This document shows positions 10,169 to 21,946 of a DNA stretch of 64,000 bases, one piece after another. Source of the DNA: Botryotinia globosa (taxonomy: Eukaryota; Ascomycota; Leotiomycetes; Helotiales; Sclerotiniaceae); assembly GCA_014898425.1 (NCBI GenBank), contig RCSZ01000007.1, positions 2,356,001-2,420,000 of the forward strand. Reading direction: 5' to 3'. Both the position numbers and the translations under genes were made by a program. The notes below the pieces were generated by a model, which was not told the DNA's origin, did not search any database, and saw only the letters and a program-made list of their open reading frames with translations. Each line of letters starts with the position of its first letter. Within the stretch, counting starts at the first letter, position 1.

Positions 10169-12448
10169 ATGGTTGCAAAGATTCTTTGCGTTGCAGAAAA
10201 ACCTTCCATCGCAAAAGCCGTAGCTAATCATTTAGCTGGGGGCAATGCTCAAGCGGTAAGTCGCAATGTCAAGTTTTGCTACATGATAACTTTCATTGTC
10301 TAATGATCAAATAAGGCAAATACTCGCAACAAATACATCAAGAATTACTCATTCACCTTCGATTTTGGCGGACGATGGGGTAATTGCAATGCGGTCATGA
10401 CTTCGGTCTTGGGGCATCTTACTTCTCTTGATGTTGCTCCAACTCACAAAGGTTGGACTGACCCTCCACCCCAAGAACTCTTTTTCAGAGCCAAGGTCAT
10501 CGAATCTGTTGCTGAGGTGATTTGATCTCATCTTTTCCTTGGCAATTTTCCACTGATACATTTCCCTAGGATAAGAAAGATGTCGCACAGAATATCGAAG
10601 CTCAGGCAAGAGGTGCTAAGGCTCTTTTCATATGGACTGATTGTGATCGTGAGGGAGAGCATATTGGCGCCGAAGTGAGAGCTCAAGCACTCAAAGGCAA
10701 CCCACGAATTGAGATCAAGAGGGCAAGGTTCAGTAATATTGAGCGAGCGTAAGTGAATCTACGCTCTGTAATTTCAGATTTGTAGCTAACTATAAAAGGC
10801 ATGTAATTCAAGCAGCTAAGCATCCAGTCGATTTGGATCAACGTCAAGTGGATGCTGTGGCTGCTCGTATAGAACTTGATCTAAGGATTGGGTATGCTTT
10901 CACACGATTTCAGACAACCAACCTTCAAAAGCTAGGAGGGCCATTAGCATCAAAAATGCTGAGCTATGGTAAACAACTTCATTGCCATCTTAGGCACTCG
11001 CATGCTAATAGTGGTCTAGGTTCTTGTCAGTTTCCCACTCTCGGTTTCGTCGTTGATCGATATTTCAAAGTAAAGAACTTCGTACCCGAACCATTCTGGA
11101 GCATCAAGGTTACGCACAGTCGAGAAGATATGAATGTCATCTTTAATTGGAAGCGCAATCGTCTATTTGACCGAGCAGCTGTGATCATCTTATTTGAGCG
11201 TTGTCTTGCTGCAAAAATTGCTAAAATCACCATGGTACAGGAGAAACCGACTAGCAAGTGGAAGCCTCTTCCTCTAACTACCGTCGAGCTGCAGAAAGCT
11301 GCTAGTCGTTGGCTGAATATGAACAGTCAGGTGGCTATGACTGCAGCAGAGAGCCTATACACGAAAGGTTTTATTAGTTATCCGAGAACGGAGACTGATC
11401 GATTCGACAAAGGTATGAATTTGAGAGCGCTAGTTGAGAAGCAAGTTCAAGATAATCGATGGGGTCCATTTGCTCAGAATTTGGTGAATGGGGGTTTTCA
11501 TTGGCCTCGAGAGGGCCGAAACGATGATAAGGCACATCCGCCTATTCATCCTGTGACATATGTTTCATCCACTGCTTTGAGGCCAGAAGAAGCTCGAGTT
11601 TACGAATTTGTTGTTCGGAGGTTTCTAGCCTGTTGCTCAGAAGATGCTAAAGGGCAGGCAACTGACGTGGAGCTTGAATATGGGGAGGAAACTTTTCACA
11701 CGCACGGTCTAGTTGTGCTGGCAAAAAACTATCTGGATGTTTACGTTTACGAGAGATGGAACAGCAGCACATCATTGCCAAAATTTACCCTTGGGGAAAG
11801 ATTTGAACCTGACGAGGCCATGATCACGGACGGGAAAACAACAGCTCCAGGGTATTTAACCGAGCCCGATCTTATTGCTTTAATGGACGCAAATGGAATC
11901 GGTACTGATGCAACTATGGCCGAGCATATTGCCAAAATCAAAGAGCGTGAATACGTGTTTACAAGGCCTAAGGCAGGTGGGGCCGCTGCCGGAAATAATG
12001 ATGACAACACGCCAGCTGCAGGCCGAGGAGGACGTGGCGGACGCGGTGGAAGGGGTGGAAGAGGGGGTAGAGGGGGAGCTGCAGCTGCAGATGCGGGGGG
12101 CAGAGGTGGAGTGGAAGAGTTCATCCCGACCACACTTGGAGTGGCCCTAGTGGAAGGCTATGATAACATGGAGTTCGAAGTCAGCCTCAGCAAGCCGTTC
12201 CTGAGAAAACAGATGGAGCTCAAGATGAAAGCCATTTGTGAAGGACAGAACACACGTCAGGCCGTTGTTCAGGAAAGTTTAACGCAATATCATCGGGTGT
12301 TTCTTGACTCCACGGAGAGGTTAAGTGTTTTGAGAGCAGTAAGTGACATCATGACTCCATTCACACGGCCCCACCATCACCGCAATCTCTAACATATATT
12401 GTTTAGGCATGTAGAAAATATGTACTTGATGGTGGAGCTGGGCGTTAG
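10169..12448 (+). CDS. TOP3: DNA topoisomerase III (type IA)
   Basis: Six exons are inferred: 10169-10255, 10316-10516, 10570-10748, 10799-10968, 11020-12338 and 12407-12448, giving 665 residues (yeast Top3 is 656). It opens with the Toprim strand KILCVAEKPSIAKAVANHL, and the acidic Toprim site is TDCDREGEH (about residues 119-127). The catalytic tyrosine lies in ISYPRTETD (about Tyr333). The enzyme cuts and passes single-stranded DNA and normally works with a RecQ helicase and Rmi1 to dissolve recombination intermediates in the nucleus. The intron at 10969-11019 is 51 bp and stop-free, so a naive frame reads through it. Removing it restores SYGSCQFPTLGF, the family sequence. Odd point: an uninterrupted RGG run at about residues 548-565, just before EFIPTTLG. 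The short last exon ends ACRKYVLDGGAGR. Confidence 0.95.
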
Positions 12449-14140
12449 CAATACCAATTTGATTTTGGCTTGGTCGGTTGTTTGCAATTGATTGCATAAT
12501 TAGCGTTCTCCATCCCATCTTCACCTCAATGTGTCGGGTCAGTCTATGGTGCTTCCTCGGCTTAACATGACGGATTGGGCATAAAAGTATCACAAAGAGA
12601 GAACTGTGCGGAACGCAAGCTTTCGAGTTATCCAAGGAGATTGGACAACTCGAACATTGCCCATTTAGTATTGTTCGTTCCTTCTGAGAGTCCGATGTTC
12701 GGTAAGCTCAATAATTAAAAGATTGTGCGTGCCACTTCGCTACCCGTACTTCCCCGGATCGCGTACTTCTCTTAGCAACCTCTTCCTTGGAGAAGCACGA
12801 TAGCATTCGAGTGGCTGAGGAAAGATGTAAGAAAGTTGCATTAAACCTTCCGGATATGTGAATGTAGAAACCGCAAGCTAGAAAACAATTGGAGTTTCGC
12901 CGGTTTCGCAATTCTCGTCTGGCTCACCCGGGTAAAGTTCACGGAATCTAGGATAGTCGGGTACAAGTTAAGAAATCGTTATCAAGTTATCAAGCCATGA
13001 TTTGTGGAACGTGGGGGAAGGTAGTGGTGGTTTTTACCACACGAAATGGTAAATCTTTTATTACGTCTGTATCCTCGTGTAAAAAGTGGGGAAATTAATA
13101 CATAACTACGAGTTTATAAGTCATGACTGCCAAAGCAACAATTTGAGTTTACGATGAATACGCGTAGGATTTAGTGCTTTATACTAATGGTTACAGAGTG
13201 TCCGCTGATTAGGTACTGGCGTTGAGCCAGAATCCAATGAAGATGCACTGGAAAGAAACGTGAATGGTTCTTCTCTTTAGGTTGTGCTTTTACACGATGC
13301 TAACTAATAAGGCATACGCCGGCCGTCCTTACGCTTGGTATGGAATCATTGGAATGGTCGGATGGTCCCTTAAAAAGTCGATCTTTTGCGGCATTTTATC
13401 CGAGGCAATAAGCTGCCGTTTCCCTGATCGACTAGGAAAGTTAGGTTTGCAATGGATTTATTCAAATATTCTAGTGTGTGCGTGGAAGAATGACTGCGTG
13501 GTATGTACGGACGGACACCTGTTAAAGTCCGTCGATCACTTGGAGAGGGGGGCGATAGGGCTTTAGACGAGGGCAATGGACATGACAGCTAGGGTTTAGA
13601 TATCAGATAACCTAGTTTTTGATACCACACATTGATATGGAAAGTTGTAAATTAAGGAAACCTGTACTCTGTACGTTGAGTTCTTGCCAAATGCTAGTAT
13701 TCTTGTTACTGTAGACGCTGGATGATGTTGATAATGTGAGATTTCATAAGACTCACCGGGGCAGCAAACAGTAGAAGCGAAAGTACAGTCAGTATGGACT
13801 CTGGAGGGATAATGTTGGCAGGAAATCCTAGTTACCTGCTCATATAGATGACATGAGGTAGACGAGATGTACGAAGTGGTAAATTATGCTGTAAGGTGTT
13901 CTTACTTGCTCAGGAGTCAGGTGAGCCCAAATATATGCATGAGAAGATACTGGTATGACCTTAGTACTACATACCTCGTACCTATTTACGCTTGGTATTA
14001 CTTTCGCAGGTTATTTTGAGGGAATTCAATGTAAACACGAATCAATATAAATCCGGTTTTCAATGTTATGTTAGTAACATCCTACTGCGTTCTGACACTC
14101 GTACAGTCAGAGGCAAAATGACACAGTGCTAGCCTTTCAT

Positions 14141-14180
14141 GGGGGCAAGCCCCCAAACCCCCATAGCTCGCTGCGCTCGA
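14141..14180 (+). other. GC-rich perfect hairpin
   Basis: GGGGGC and GCCCCC (14141-14146 and 14149-14154) can pair around a two-base AA loop. A further CCCCC run and GCTCGCTGCGCTCG follow. This stands out sharply from its AT-rich surroundings. It could be the tail of a short interspersed element or a structured transcript end; nothing decides between them. Confidence 0.5.
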
Positions 14181-14849
14181 TATCAATCTTTTGTACTGGT
14201 GGCATTAGTTATCTAGTCTGCCTCCACGGCAGTGGCCCTCGGAGAGCCAGCGGAGCGTCATTTCTCTGTAAAAGTGCTCGTTGGAGATAGTCCTTACTAC
14301 CTACCAACCAGTGACTGTGCTATGAACGCAACGAGTATGATACGATGATGTACACGGCAGAGAAGGCGCAGACCAGAGCGACGTCTTAGGGATTTTCGAG
14401 ACATTCATGAAAGAAGTCAATACCAGATGATGGATATTAACAAATCACAAATCACGAGGACTTGCATACTTTCGTATATTGATTTATGATTGGATACATA
14501 AAAAACCTTGGAAGATTAAAAAGATTGCATAAATAACTCTTTGAATTCTTAGCACACAGGGGCCTCCCTAGTTACCCTAGTTACTGCCACGCCTAGATTT
14601 GGAAGACCAAGAAGGATACTAGTGAGAGACTAATGTACTAGTGTGATTACGCTAAACCATAAATGGGTATACCCTGTTTCAATCAATCCGGTCTATTCCA
14701 CTTGATCATCCTCATGTATCTACTATACCTACACCTACGGGGTAGTAATTGACTAGAAAGGTGCGCATTCACCAACTTCAAGGGAGACAGATAGATTAAA
14801 CAGTCGAGACAGATAAAGAAAGAAAGATTAAAGATCAAAGCTTGAAATA

Positions 14850-15051
14850 ATAAGAAATAATAAAATATAATAAAATATAATGAGAAAAAATAAAAAAAAT
14901 AAGATATAATAAAATATAATAAAATATAATAAGAAATAATAAGATATAATAAGAAATAATAAGATATAATAAGAAATAATAAGATATAATAAGATATAAT
15001 AAGATATAATAAGATATAATAAGATATAATAAGATATAATAAGATATAATA
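14850..15051. repeat. AATAAGATAT-type minisatellite
   Basis: About 200 bp of near-tandem TAATAAGATATAATAAGA units (period about 10 bp, with AAATAATAAG variants). The minus-strand frame across it, full of Tyr/Ile/Leu, is an artefact of the repeat. Confidence 0.9.
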
Positions 15052-15597
15052 CAAAAAAATATACATTAATTCAATCTTCCCATATACTTTATCTGTCTCT
15101 TCTACTTTCTTCAAATACATCGTCGCCTCCTTCGTCTATCTTACTTTTATCTCAAATTTACCTCTCAGTCTTTCTAATCGCATTCGAGTTGGTTCGCTCT
15201 TCCTTTATAAACTTCGCTCCCACTCCCACTTGCAGTTGCTTGCTTCCATTTCCGGACCCGATCCAAAATAGCTCACTTATCTGTCGACGCCCACCATTAC
15301 CTGACTCACTCTTATATCTTCTCAACAACTTCATCCCTTTCGACGACAAGGTTTCTAGTCCGTTCCGTTTGCTTCTCCAATACACGATCAATAGTTGCTT
15401 CGAATTAAATTACCAACCCATTCAATTCACTTGTAACCTTTCTATCGCAAATCGAAGTGAGTCAGCCCATCAAGGTGTTGGTGTTGGATTCTTCCGAGTC
15501 ACCCCCATGCCAACCCAACACGTCTTTTCGAGAATATAAATACTAATCTTGTGTCGCGCACTTGTAGAGAAAGAAATCAACTGATCCAACAACAAAA

Positions 15598-16698
15598 ATG
15601 GCTTCAATAGCTTCATCTGCTCGCAAGATCCCAACATCCTTCGGTCGAGACAGCTTAACTGCTGTAGCGGCTCGAAGTGTTCCTGTGGCCAATGGCCATC
15701 CTCTTCCTACTCCTCCGAACTCTATTTCTCCCAACCTGCCTCCGCATGTTACCAAAACCTTTGGTACTCGTTCGCCATTGCCCCAACTCAACTTGGAGCA
15801 TGTTGAATCCGACCTAGACTTACAAGACGGAAGTGGAAATGAAGGAGCGTCGGATATCGGATCGCCAGGATTGGATACCACTGGTGCCATTACCCCTAGT
15901 TTACTGGCGAAACACCACCTTCCAGAAATTCTGTTGGATCATGGCCCACTTGCTATCCGCCACATCATGGGTTATCTCACTACTTCAGTCCCCGGCTTTT
16001 CTGGAATTCCTCCCGCGAAAGCTAGAAGACTTGTTGTGGGCGCTTTGGAGGGACGTGGCAATGGCGGTGAGGCTGGCGGTGTAAAAGGAAATGTGTTGTT
16101 CGAGAAAGTGGGTTGGGGCCGATGGGACGCGAGACTAAAGGGGCATCCGGCTAGAATGGGTCGAGCTTTTGGAAATTCACCACCACCGAGTTTACCAGAT
16201 ACCTATCCGATTGGGATGCCAATCGCCAACAACCAAGGGTGGTCATTTACGCGAACACGTCTTAATGAACCAGGGTCAAGTTGGGCGGGGGATTCGGCAT
16301 TTTTCTCCCACGGAGATGATGTCTCGATGCCTGACGAGGCCGACAAAATGTCTTTGGATGGCGATGAGTCGGGCTCTTCCTCATCTGAGGTTGGAGACGA
16401 TGTAATGATGGAAGATGACCCAAATGATGTAACGGACGAAGAAGACTGGGCAGCTGTTGGAGCCGCAGCATTGCGAGCAGCTTCTTATTCAGCATCTGGA
16501 CCCTTCACTTCGGGGCCACTTCCACAAGTTTTCAATTCTCATGTATATAGGGGAGGGTTGCGTTCTGTTGTTGGACACTCTCTTCCAGCTCCAGCACGAA
16601 CTCACACCCCTAGCGGTTTCACTGCTCTGAACATGGCTTCTGCAGATTCTCAAGAACGAGAAGCCATTGAAGCACTTTTACGACTTGGTTCTGTATAA
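15598..16698 (+). CDS. STB3: Stb3-like Sin3-binding transcriptional regulator
   Basis: This is an intronless 366-residue frame starting at AAAATGGC. Residues about 100-180 match the Stb3 family: SLLAKHHLPEILLDHGPLAI, then GYLTTSVPGFSGIPPAKARR, then NVLFEKVGWGRWDAR. In yeast, Stb3 binds the ribosomal RNA-processing element upstream of ribosome-biogenesis genes and recruits the Sin3-Rpd3 histone deacetylase under poor nutrition. A similar nuclear role is inferred here. Residues about 245-290 form an acidic Ser/Asp/Glu tract (DDVMMEDDPNDVTDEEDW). The extreme C-terminus EREAIEALLRLGSV is a short amphipathic helix that looks like a docking motif. The upstream leader is long and pyrimidine-rich. 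The domain assignment is firm; the function in this organism is inference. Confidence 0.88.
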   Translation: MASIASSARKIPTSFGRDSLTAVAARSVPVANGHPLPTPPNSISPNLPPHVTKTFGTRSPLPQLNLEHVESDLDLQDGSGNEGASDIGSPGLDTTGAITPSLLAKHHLPEILLDHGPLAIRHIMGYLTTSVPGFSGIPPAKARRLVVGALEGRGNGGEAGGVKGNVLFEKVGWGRWDARLKGHPARMGRAFGNSPPPSLPDTYPIGMPIANNQGWSFTRTRLNEPGSSWAGDSAFFSHGDDVSMPDEADKMSLDGDESGSSSSEVGDDVMMEDDPNDVTDEEDWAAVGAAALRAASYSASGPFTSGPLPQVFNSHVYRGGLRSVVGHSLPAPARTHTPSGFTALNMASADSQEREAIEALLRLGSV

Positions 16699-18276
16699 AT
16701 TTCAGCATGGAGTTTTGGGATGGTTGCATATGGCGGGAATTAGCGTGAACCTATTGCCGGCGAGCACTGATCGAATTATTATTTTTCAACACGCGAATTG
16801 ACGATCTGATGGGAAACCGAAATGGGAAATGGGATATGCCCCCTCGCATCAGCGAGTACGGGAGCATGGCGTTTTTGATACTTTTTGTGGGATGGCGGAT
16901 GATGACCTTGAGCCTGTGCTAATCCTCGTGCGCTCGGTATCTCTGCCTCTACACAAGCTTTACTTCTGCACATACATCCTTTTTATATTCAACAACTGCT
17001 CCACTTACTTTACTGGAGACTTTGCTTTTTAAGTACGACGATTACGACATATTATTCAACATTCATATCCTCAAATCGTATCGACATTGACGGATGGGAG
17101 AAAAATCTTCACTCAAATCAATATAAAATTGGTTTTCTTCACCTTTTGAACTTTTACACATAACTATTTTTAATATACCCTTGGCGACGCGATATGAGTT
17201 AGGGCGAGAGATGACTGGACGCATCATTTTGGGAGGAGCAATTTGTGAGATGCTTGACGGGGAATGGAGGAAGGTGATTTGGGGGGGGGGATTGAAATAA
17301 AGGTCCGGGTTAGGAATTTAATTTTGAGCGCTTAATTGCAGTCTCGAGATCAGAGTTTAATGGACGAATTTATTTCGCACAATGCTTGATTGTGATTTGA
17401 TCTTCTATACTGCAATGTGATATGGTATGAGTGATGTTTGCCATGCGCATGAATTTCAGGTGAAGGGGCTGTAGATGAAGCTGCCTATACTTATTGAGTC
17501 TGCGATTGTATATATGATTGTAGCAAGTATAGGAATAGTTTCTTTTGCCTGTTCAGCTCATTCCTTGGTACCCATTTTAGTATATATATTTACAACATTG
17601 ATATGTGCTATTCTTGAATTCATTAGTTCATGAATGAATTTTCAAGCGTGTGAATGGGCTTAGGTTTTAGGCTGGAAAGATATAGTGAATCGGAGTGGAT
17701 TGGATAGATTGGGATCTCGCTTCTTTCCTTCTTTCCTTCTCTCCTTTTGGTTAAGTGGTTAAGTGGTTAAGTGGGTAGAAATGAGATGTGGAGATGAGGA
17801 GAATGAGAGGTTATGGTTTAGGTGGGTGGTGGGAATTATTGCGTGTCTGTGTGTGTGGTCTGAAGTGGAGTTTGTAGCTTTGAGTTGGGAGAGGGGGGGG
17901 TAAATGGGTGTGAGTGTATTGGGATGGGGATTGAAATCTTCGGTAGGTGGACTGACTATATGGTTTTATGGTTGGGAGATGATTTTGCTGTTGTGTGGTA
18001 GTTGGAGGAGTTGGGGTGGGGTTTGAGATTTCAGGTTCTAGGTGGTTTGGGTTTGGGTTTGGATTTGGATTTGGATATGGATATGGATCGTAGTTGTGAA
18101 ATGATTTTTCTGATCAATCTCTACATTGAATAATAGACCATTTGAACCGCCCAACAATCTTATTCCAGATGCCTGCTACAAGTACAAAATGGTTTTGCTT
18201 CCGCTATGGGCTGCTAGAACTGACCAGTAATAATACACATGGAGAACTGTCCCTCGAATAAATATCATTGTACCCT
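16699..18276. other. Intergenic region between convergent genes
   Basis: About 1.6 kb lie between the 3' ends of the Stb3-like gene and the short-chain dehydrogenase gene. The sequence has G-rich low complexity (a G run at about 17280-17290, GGTTAAGTGGTTAAGTG at about 17748-17770, TTGGATTTGGATATGGATAT near 18060). No coding region is supported. Confidence 0.5.
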
Positions 18277-19484
18277 TTAAATGAAAATGTCACATTGCTG
18301 TCCCACCAACCTCTCGCTCAAATCCCATAATCGAACTTGGTTACCCACGCCTACTGCGTGATCTTGGGGTACGGGTCTGATGATGCAGTCTTGGAGGAAC
18401 CCGCCGGATGATTCTAGGCAGGAGTCAGTGGTTATGTTTACGCTGTAAGATCGTCCAGGGAAGTGGAGAGGAGAGGAGAAGATACCTGAGATAAATGGAT
18501 CTAGAGCCGCGACTAAGGTGGTAGAACATCCTTCTTGGAGTGTTTTGGGGAGGTCGAATTCTTGGCCTGGAGGGCTGTCAGTTTGATATGCAATGCATGT
18601 GGCTAGTGACGGGGGGTTATATACCACCCGAAGATTTGGAAATTTGCTGCAATACGTTGCTCCACATTTTTGAAGTGACATGAGCTTGGAGATTACTTGT
18701 TGGTACGTCTGGGGCTTTCGTTAATAATTGATGGTCTTTTTGAGGAGGATTTCGAAAAACTCACATCCCGGCTGAAGTGCATAAGATTGTATATTCCTAT
18801 CCTTTAATCTTGCGGCCAAAGTGCTAGAGAACAAAATGTTTGCCGTTTTAGATTGTGCATATGCTTGCCAAGGATCGTAGTTTTTCCCTTCCTAATCGTG
18901 TGATTAATATATGGACAATCGAATTTGGGCAACATCCATACGTTGAAATTCCAATCATCAAATTGAACACCGCCGAGCTCATACCCAGTACTGCTGACAT
19001 TCACGATCCTCGCTTGCCCTTCTCTTCCTGCCTTCAAAAGTTTCTCCAAAACTAGATTGGTAAGTAGAAAATGACCGATATGATTACAACCAAATTGTAA
19101 TTCAATTCCCTCTTCCGTTGTTTGATAAGTTGGCACTGCCATCACACCTGCATTGTTAATCAGAATATCGATTTTTTCAACCAGACTATTGATCAAAGAA
19201 GCGGCTTTTCTTGTTGATTTCTGAGAAGCGAGATTGAGGGGTACAAAGTGGGTCGTGATGGAGGGATTGAGAGTATGAATTTCTTTGATAACAGGAGAAA
19301 TCTTGGCTTCTGAACGACCGGCTAGGAGGATGATAGAAGGAGAGGCATGAGCAAGTGAGATGGCGGTCTCGGCGCCGATACTATTGGCTGAAGGACCTGT
19401 TACGACGATTATTTTGCCGTTTATGAGTGAGGAGAAGTGCTGGACTACGGAAATGCCAGTGCTGGAGCGTGAGAAGGCGGTCAT
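18277..19484 (-). CDS. Short-chain dehydrogenase/reductase (retinol-dehydrogenase-like)
   Basis: Five exons are inferred on the minus strand: 19484-18942, 18891-18765, 18708-18625, 18566-18486 and 18413-18277, giving 323 residues with all phases matching. The classical SDR landmarks are present in order: the nucleotide-binding turn VVTGPSANSIGAE (about residues 27-39), NNAG (110-113), the Ser-containing VNVSSTGYE strand, and YAQSK with catalytic Tyr192 and Lys196. The glycine turn has Ser in place of one Gly. The C-terminal SSGGFLQDCIIRP block is typical of fungal members related to retinol or WW-domain oxidoreductases. It should be an NAD(P)H-dependent alcohol/ketone oxidoreductase; the substrate is unknown. 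ATG 19484 is preferred because it places the glycine turn at the usual distance. An in-frame ATG lies 13 codons upstream. In single-frame view the gene looks broken, but splicing repairs it. Confidence 0.88.
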
Positions 19485-20037
19485 TGTTGAAAGGCTGTAG
19501 TCAACAGATTGCGATGATATCAAATCAGATATTCAATCATGCGCAAACAAACACGAGGGCAGAAAAACAATGATAGACTTATCATAGCACGAAAGGAACA
19601 ACCATCATCATATACTCGTAATACTTGTAGCGAGCGATTGCCCATTCTTGGCATCTGCATGATTGCAGCATATCGACGGTGAACAATTGAATATGGCTTC
19701 GATTTCATCCACATACCTGGTTTTTCACTTACCAAAGAAGTATTTGCTGATCCTCGTCATCAAATGAGATGCAAATGTTTGAATCGAGACATTTTGGACC
19801 CTTGCCAACATCAGGTAACTGGGGCAGCCAAGAGAATGACAGAAACGGATTTAGGAGCTAGCAGATGAGTATGAGTGCACACTAATATCCGAACGTCTTC
19901 TTCGTTCTTTGGCTGAGATGAATGGTAAGTTAAGCTGATATTGGAGGTCGAATAACATCTTCGTATTGTCAGCAAGAAAAGGAGGGACGACAAGATGAGA
20001 AGAGAAGAAAGGTTGCAGAAGTATTAGTACTCAGGTA
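19485..20037. other. Intergenic region upstream of the SDR gene
   Basis: About 550 bp hold only short minus-strand frames with no recognisable protein. They probably carry the promoter of the short-chain dehydrogenase and end at the MITE at 20038. Confidence 0.45.
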
Positions 20038-20283
20038 TGAAGGCATGTTTTTGATAAATGCTGATCTTTTATAAGTGAAAAGATTCATATTTGATAGATG
20101 ATTATTTTATATATAAATTGATATAATAATACTTTTTATATTTGAAAATTCTATATTATATAAATTTTAAAAATAATTTTATATTTGATTTAATATAAAA
20201 TTATAAAAACAAAGAGAACAAGAATATAATCTTGTTTTGTTTGTAAATACACGGACCCAGCATTTATCAAAAACATGCCCTCA
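20038..20283. mobile_element. MITE of Tc1/mariner type (246 bp)
   Basis: Terminal inverted repeats of 26 bp lie at 20038-20063 and 20258-20283 and match except at one position. Both ends begin TGA[A/G]GGCATGTTTTTG. The element is flanked on each side by TA (20036-20037 and 20284-20285), the target-site duplication of the Tc1/mariner superfamily. The interior is strongly AT-rich with no open frame, as expected for a non-autonomous, RIP-affected copy. It sits upstream of the short-chain dehydrogenase gene. Confidence 0.9.
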
Positions 20284-20307
20284 TAGAGTCGGTTGTTTAA
20301 TAGCAAA

Positions 20308-20340
20308 ACGCCGACAAACGCCGACAAACGCCGCCGACAA
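20308..20340 (+). repeat. CGCCGACAAA short tandem
   Basis: Three imperfect copies of CGCCGACAAA lie just to the right of the MITE, with GC content well above the surroundings. Confidence 0.6.
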
Positions 20341-20436
20341 GGTCATATCCCCGCGATCCTCACCTTTTGGTAATATTCTGCCCGTATAAATAAATCATGG
20401 AAGCGGTGAGAGATGAAGATTGCCTCCACGGTCCAC

Positions 20437-20540
20437 ACCTCAACTCCACCTCAACTCCACATCACTCCACATCAACTCCATATCAACTCCAACTCTACCT
20501 CCACCTCCACCTCCACCTCTATTTCTACCTCCACCTCCAC
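20437..20540 (+). repeat. CTCCAC / CAACTCCA minisatellite
   Basis: Imperfect tandem copies of a six-base CTCCAC-like unit and an ACATCAACTCCA-like unit. Pro/Thr-rich frames across it come from the repeat. Confidence 0.8.
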
Positions 20541-21946
20541 ATAGGAAATTGTCGTCCATTACGCCATTCGAAGTTTTCTTCATTGCAAAACGTGTGGTGG
20601 GCGGCTCGCAAGAAACATAGTATGGAACCACGATTGAGCTTTCTATATATACTCTGATATATACTCTGATTACATTTGCACCTAGACATCCATACCTTTT
20701 TCGGGGGAGAGGCAACCGGATTGCTGGAGTTTCACGTGAAGTCATGGACAAAATACCTCACAGATGGTATTTATACTAGGACTCGTGGCGTCTCTAGTAT
20801 CGCCAATCCTGTTTCGTCAACATCTTTTTCATTTGCACGACATCCAGGTGTGTTCTAGATTCATTGCACAGATCGACAACGATGATTTATCGGGTTCCTA
20901 GCCTTGATATGAGTCGGATCACAAAGTCTTCCTAGGTTCTTTGGGAAGAAAACCTTGCTGCGACTTCTACTTCTGGCAATGAACAAGTTTGTGAGTCTCA
21001 GAAGTTCCCAATATTCCAACAAATGAAGTACATTTCCGTTCCAGGCAACAGCTCTGTCACCGAAAAGCTTCGAAAACCCTTTGAATATATTCTTTCTCGC
21101 TGATGTCCATTGCGTGTAGCTGTTGTGGCATGCAGTTCGAGCTGAAGTGGCGTAGGATCTCGGATGCCTTGAATAGGAGGGCGAGACAGTGTATGACTCG
21201 CAGTATTCTATGCATCTGCAATCTTAGTAAAGTTCAGGCCATACTTTTTTTGTTTTGTTTCATATGGATCACACTACCAAATTGGTATGGATCTCATTCG
21301 TCCATTTGCTAAGATTTCATATACCTGTTTACACATCAAACCACTCGGTACTCGATAAATTATTCATCTACAAAGACCGAATCTTATGATGCATCGAGTC
21401 CGTTCTAGTGAGCAGATCCGGCATTAACAATGCCGTGCTTTAGCGCGGCAATTTAGCCCGTTTTTGTCTGTGTCTGGAGTCAGTAAAGATGTCCAAGCAG
21501 TTGAAACTGTTAGTTTTGTCTGTGTCATTATGGGGCTTTCGTCAATCCTCCACCACTTCTGTTGGAGAACACCGTTCAAACAGAGCCGGCATATCGGTAT
21601 GAAGTTGACACACGTGTCAAACGGATGGTGTTCATGACAATGTCAGAACAGTGCTCAAGAAGTCTTCATCTCTTCCTCGAAGGTGAGCTCTCCTGCTCAA
21701 GTATCATTTGCACGATACAGGAGAATGGCGGTGTATGCTAGATGTAATGATCGACAGCACTAGATTCTCCTTAAATGGCGTTGTCTTACTAGTGTTATTC
21801 CGTCAATATACCCTTCTCTGTTGGGTCAGTGCTGTATGCACCATATCTACCAAGACTTCCAAGAAGTTCAACAGCTATCATCATGATTGCATGTTCTTTG
21901 GCGACTTGGCATATTTTGAGAAATCTGTTTGATAAAGAAATTCATC

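Larger units (their letters stand above)
12449..15597. other. Long intergenic region before the Stb3-like gene
   Basis: About 3.1 kb has no supported gene. The frames at 12.7-13.6 kb are short and unrelated to known proteins. It holds a GC-rich hairpin near 14141 and an AT-rich minisatellite at about 14850-15051. The last 400 bp or so are pyrimidine-rich and probably form the promoter and leader of the gene at 15598. Confidence 0.55.
20284..21946. other. Gene-free region upstream of the DHA1 transporter
   Basis: About 1.66 kb has no supported gene. It contains a CGCCGACAAA tandem (about 20308-20340) and a CTCCAC/CAACTCCA low-complexity tract (about 20437-20540). The remaining short frames on both strands have no family features. 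Confidence 0.5.

Noticed and set aside
10833..12392. Reading 10833-12392 as a single continuous TOP3 exon
   Set aside because: It would keep a 51-bp stop-free intron at 10969 and a non-conserved tail after 12338; splicing restores the family sequence at both places.
14683..15120. 145-codon minus-strand frame rich in Tyr, Ile and Leu, resembling a membrane protein
   Set aside because: Its core is the AATAAGATAT minisatellite; the hydrophobic look comes from AT-rich codons.
18277..19523. Short-chain dehydrogenase appearing as two separate out-of-frame fragments, suggesting a pseudogene
   Set aside because: Four introns with proper borders join five exons into one intact 323-residue SDR including YxxxK, so no breakage is needed.
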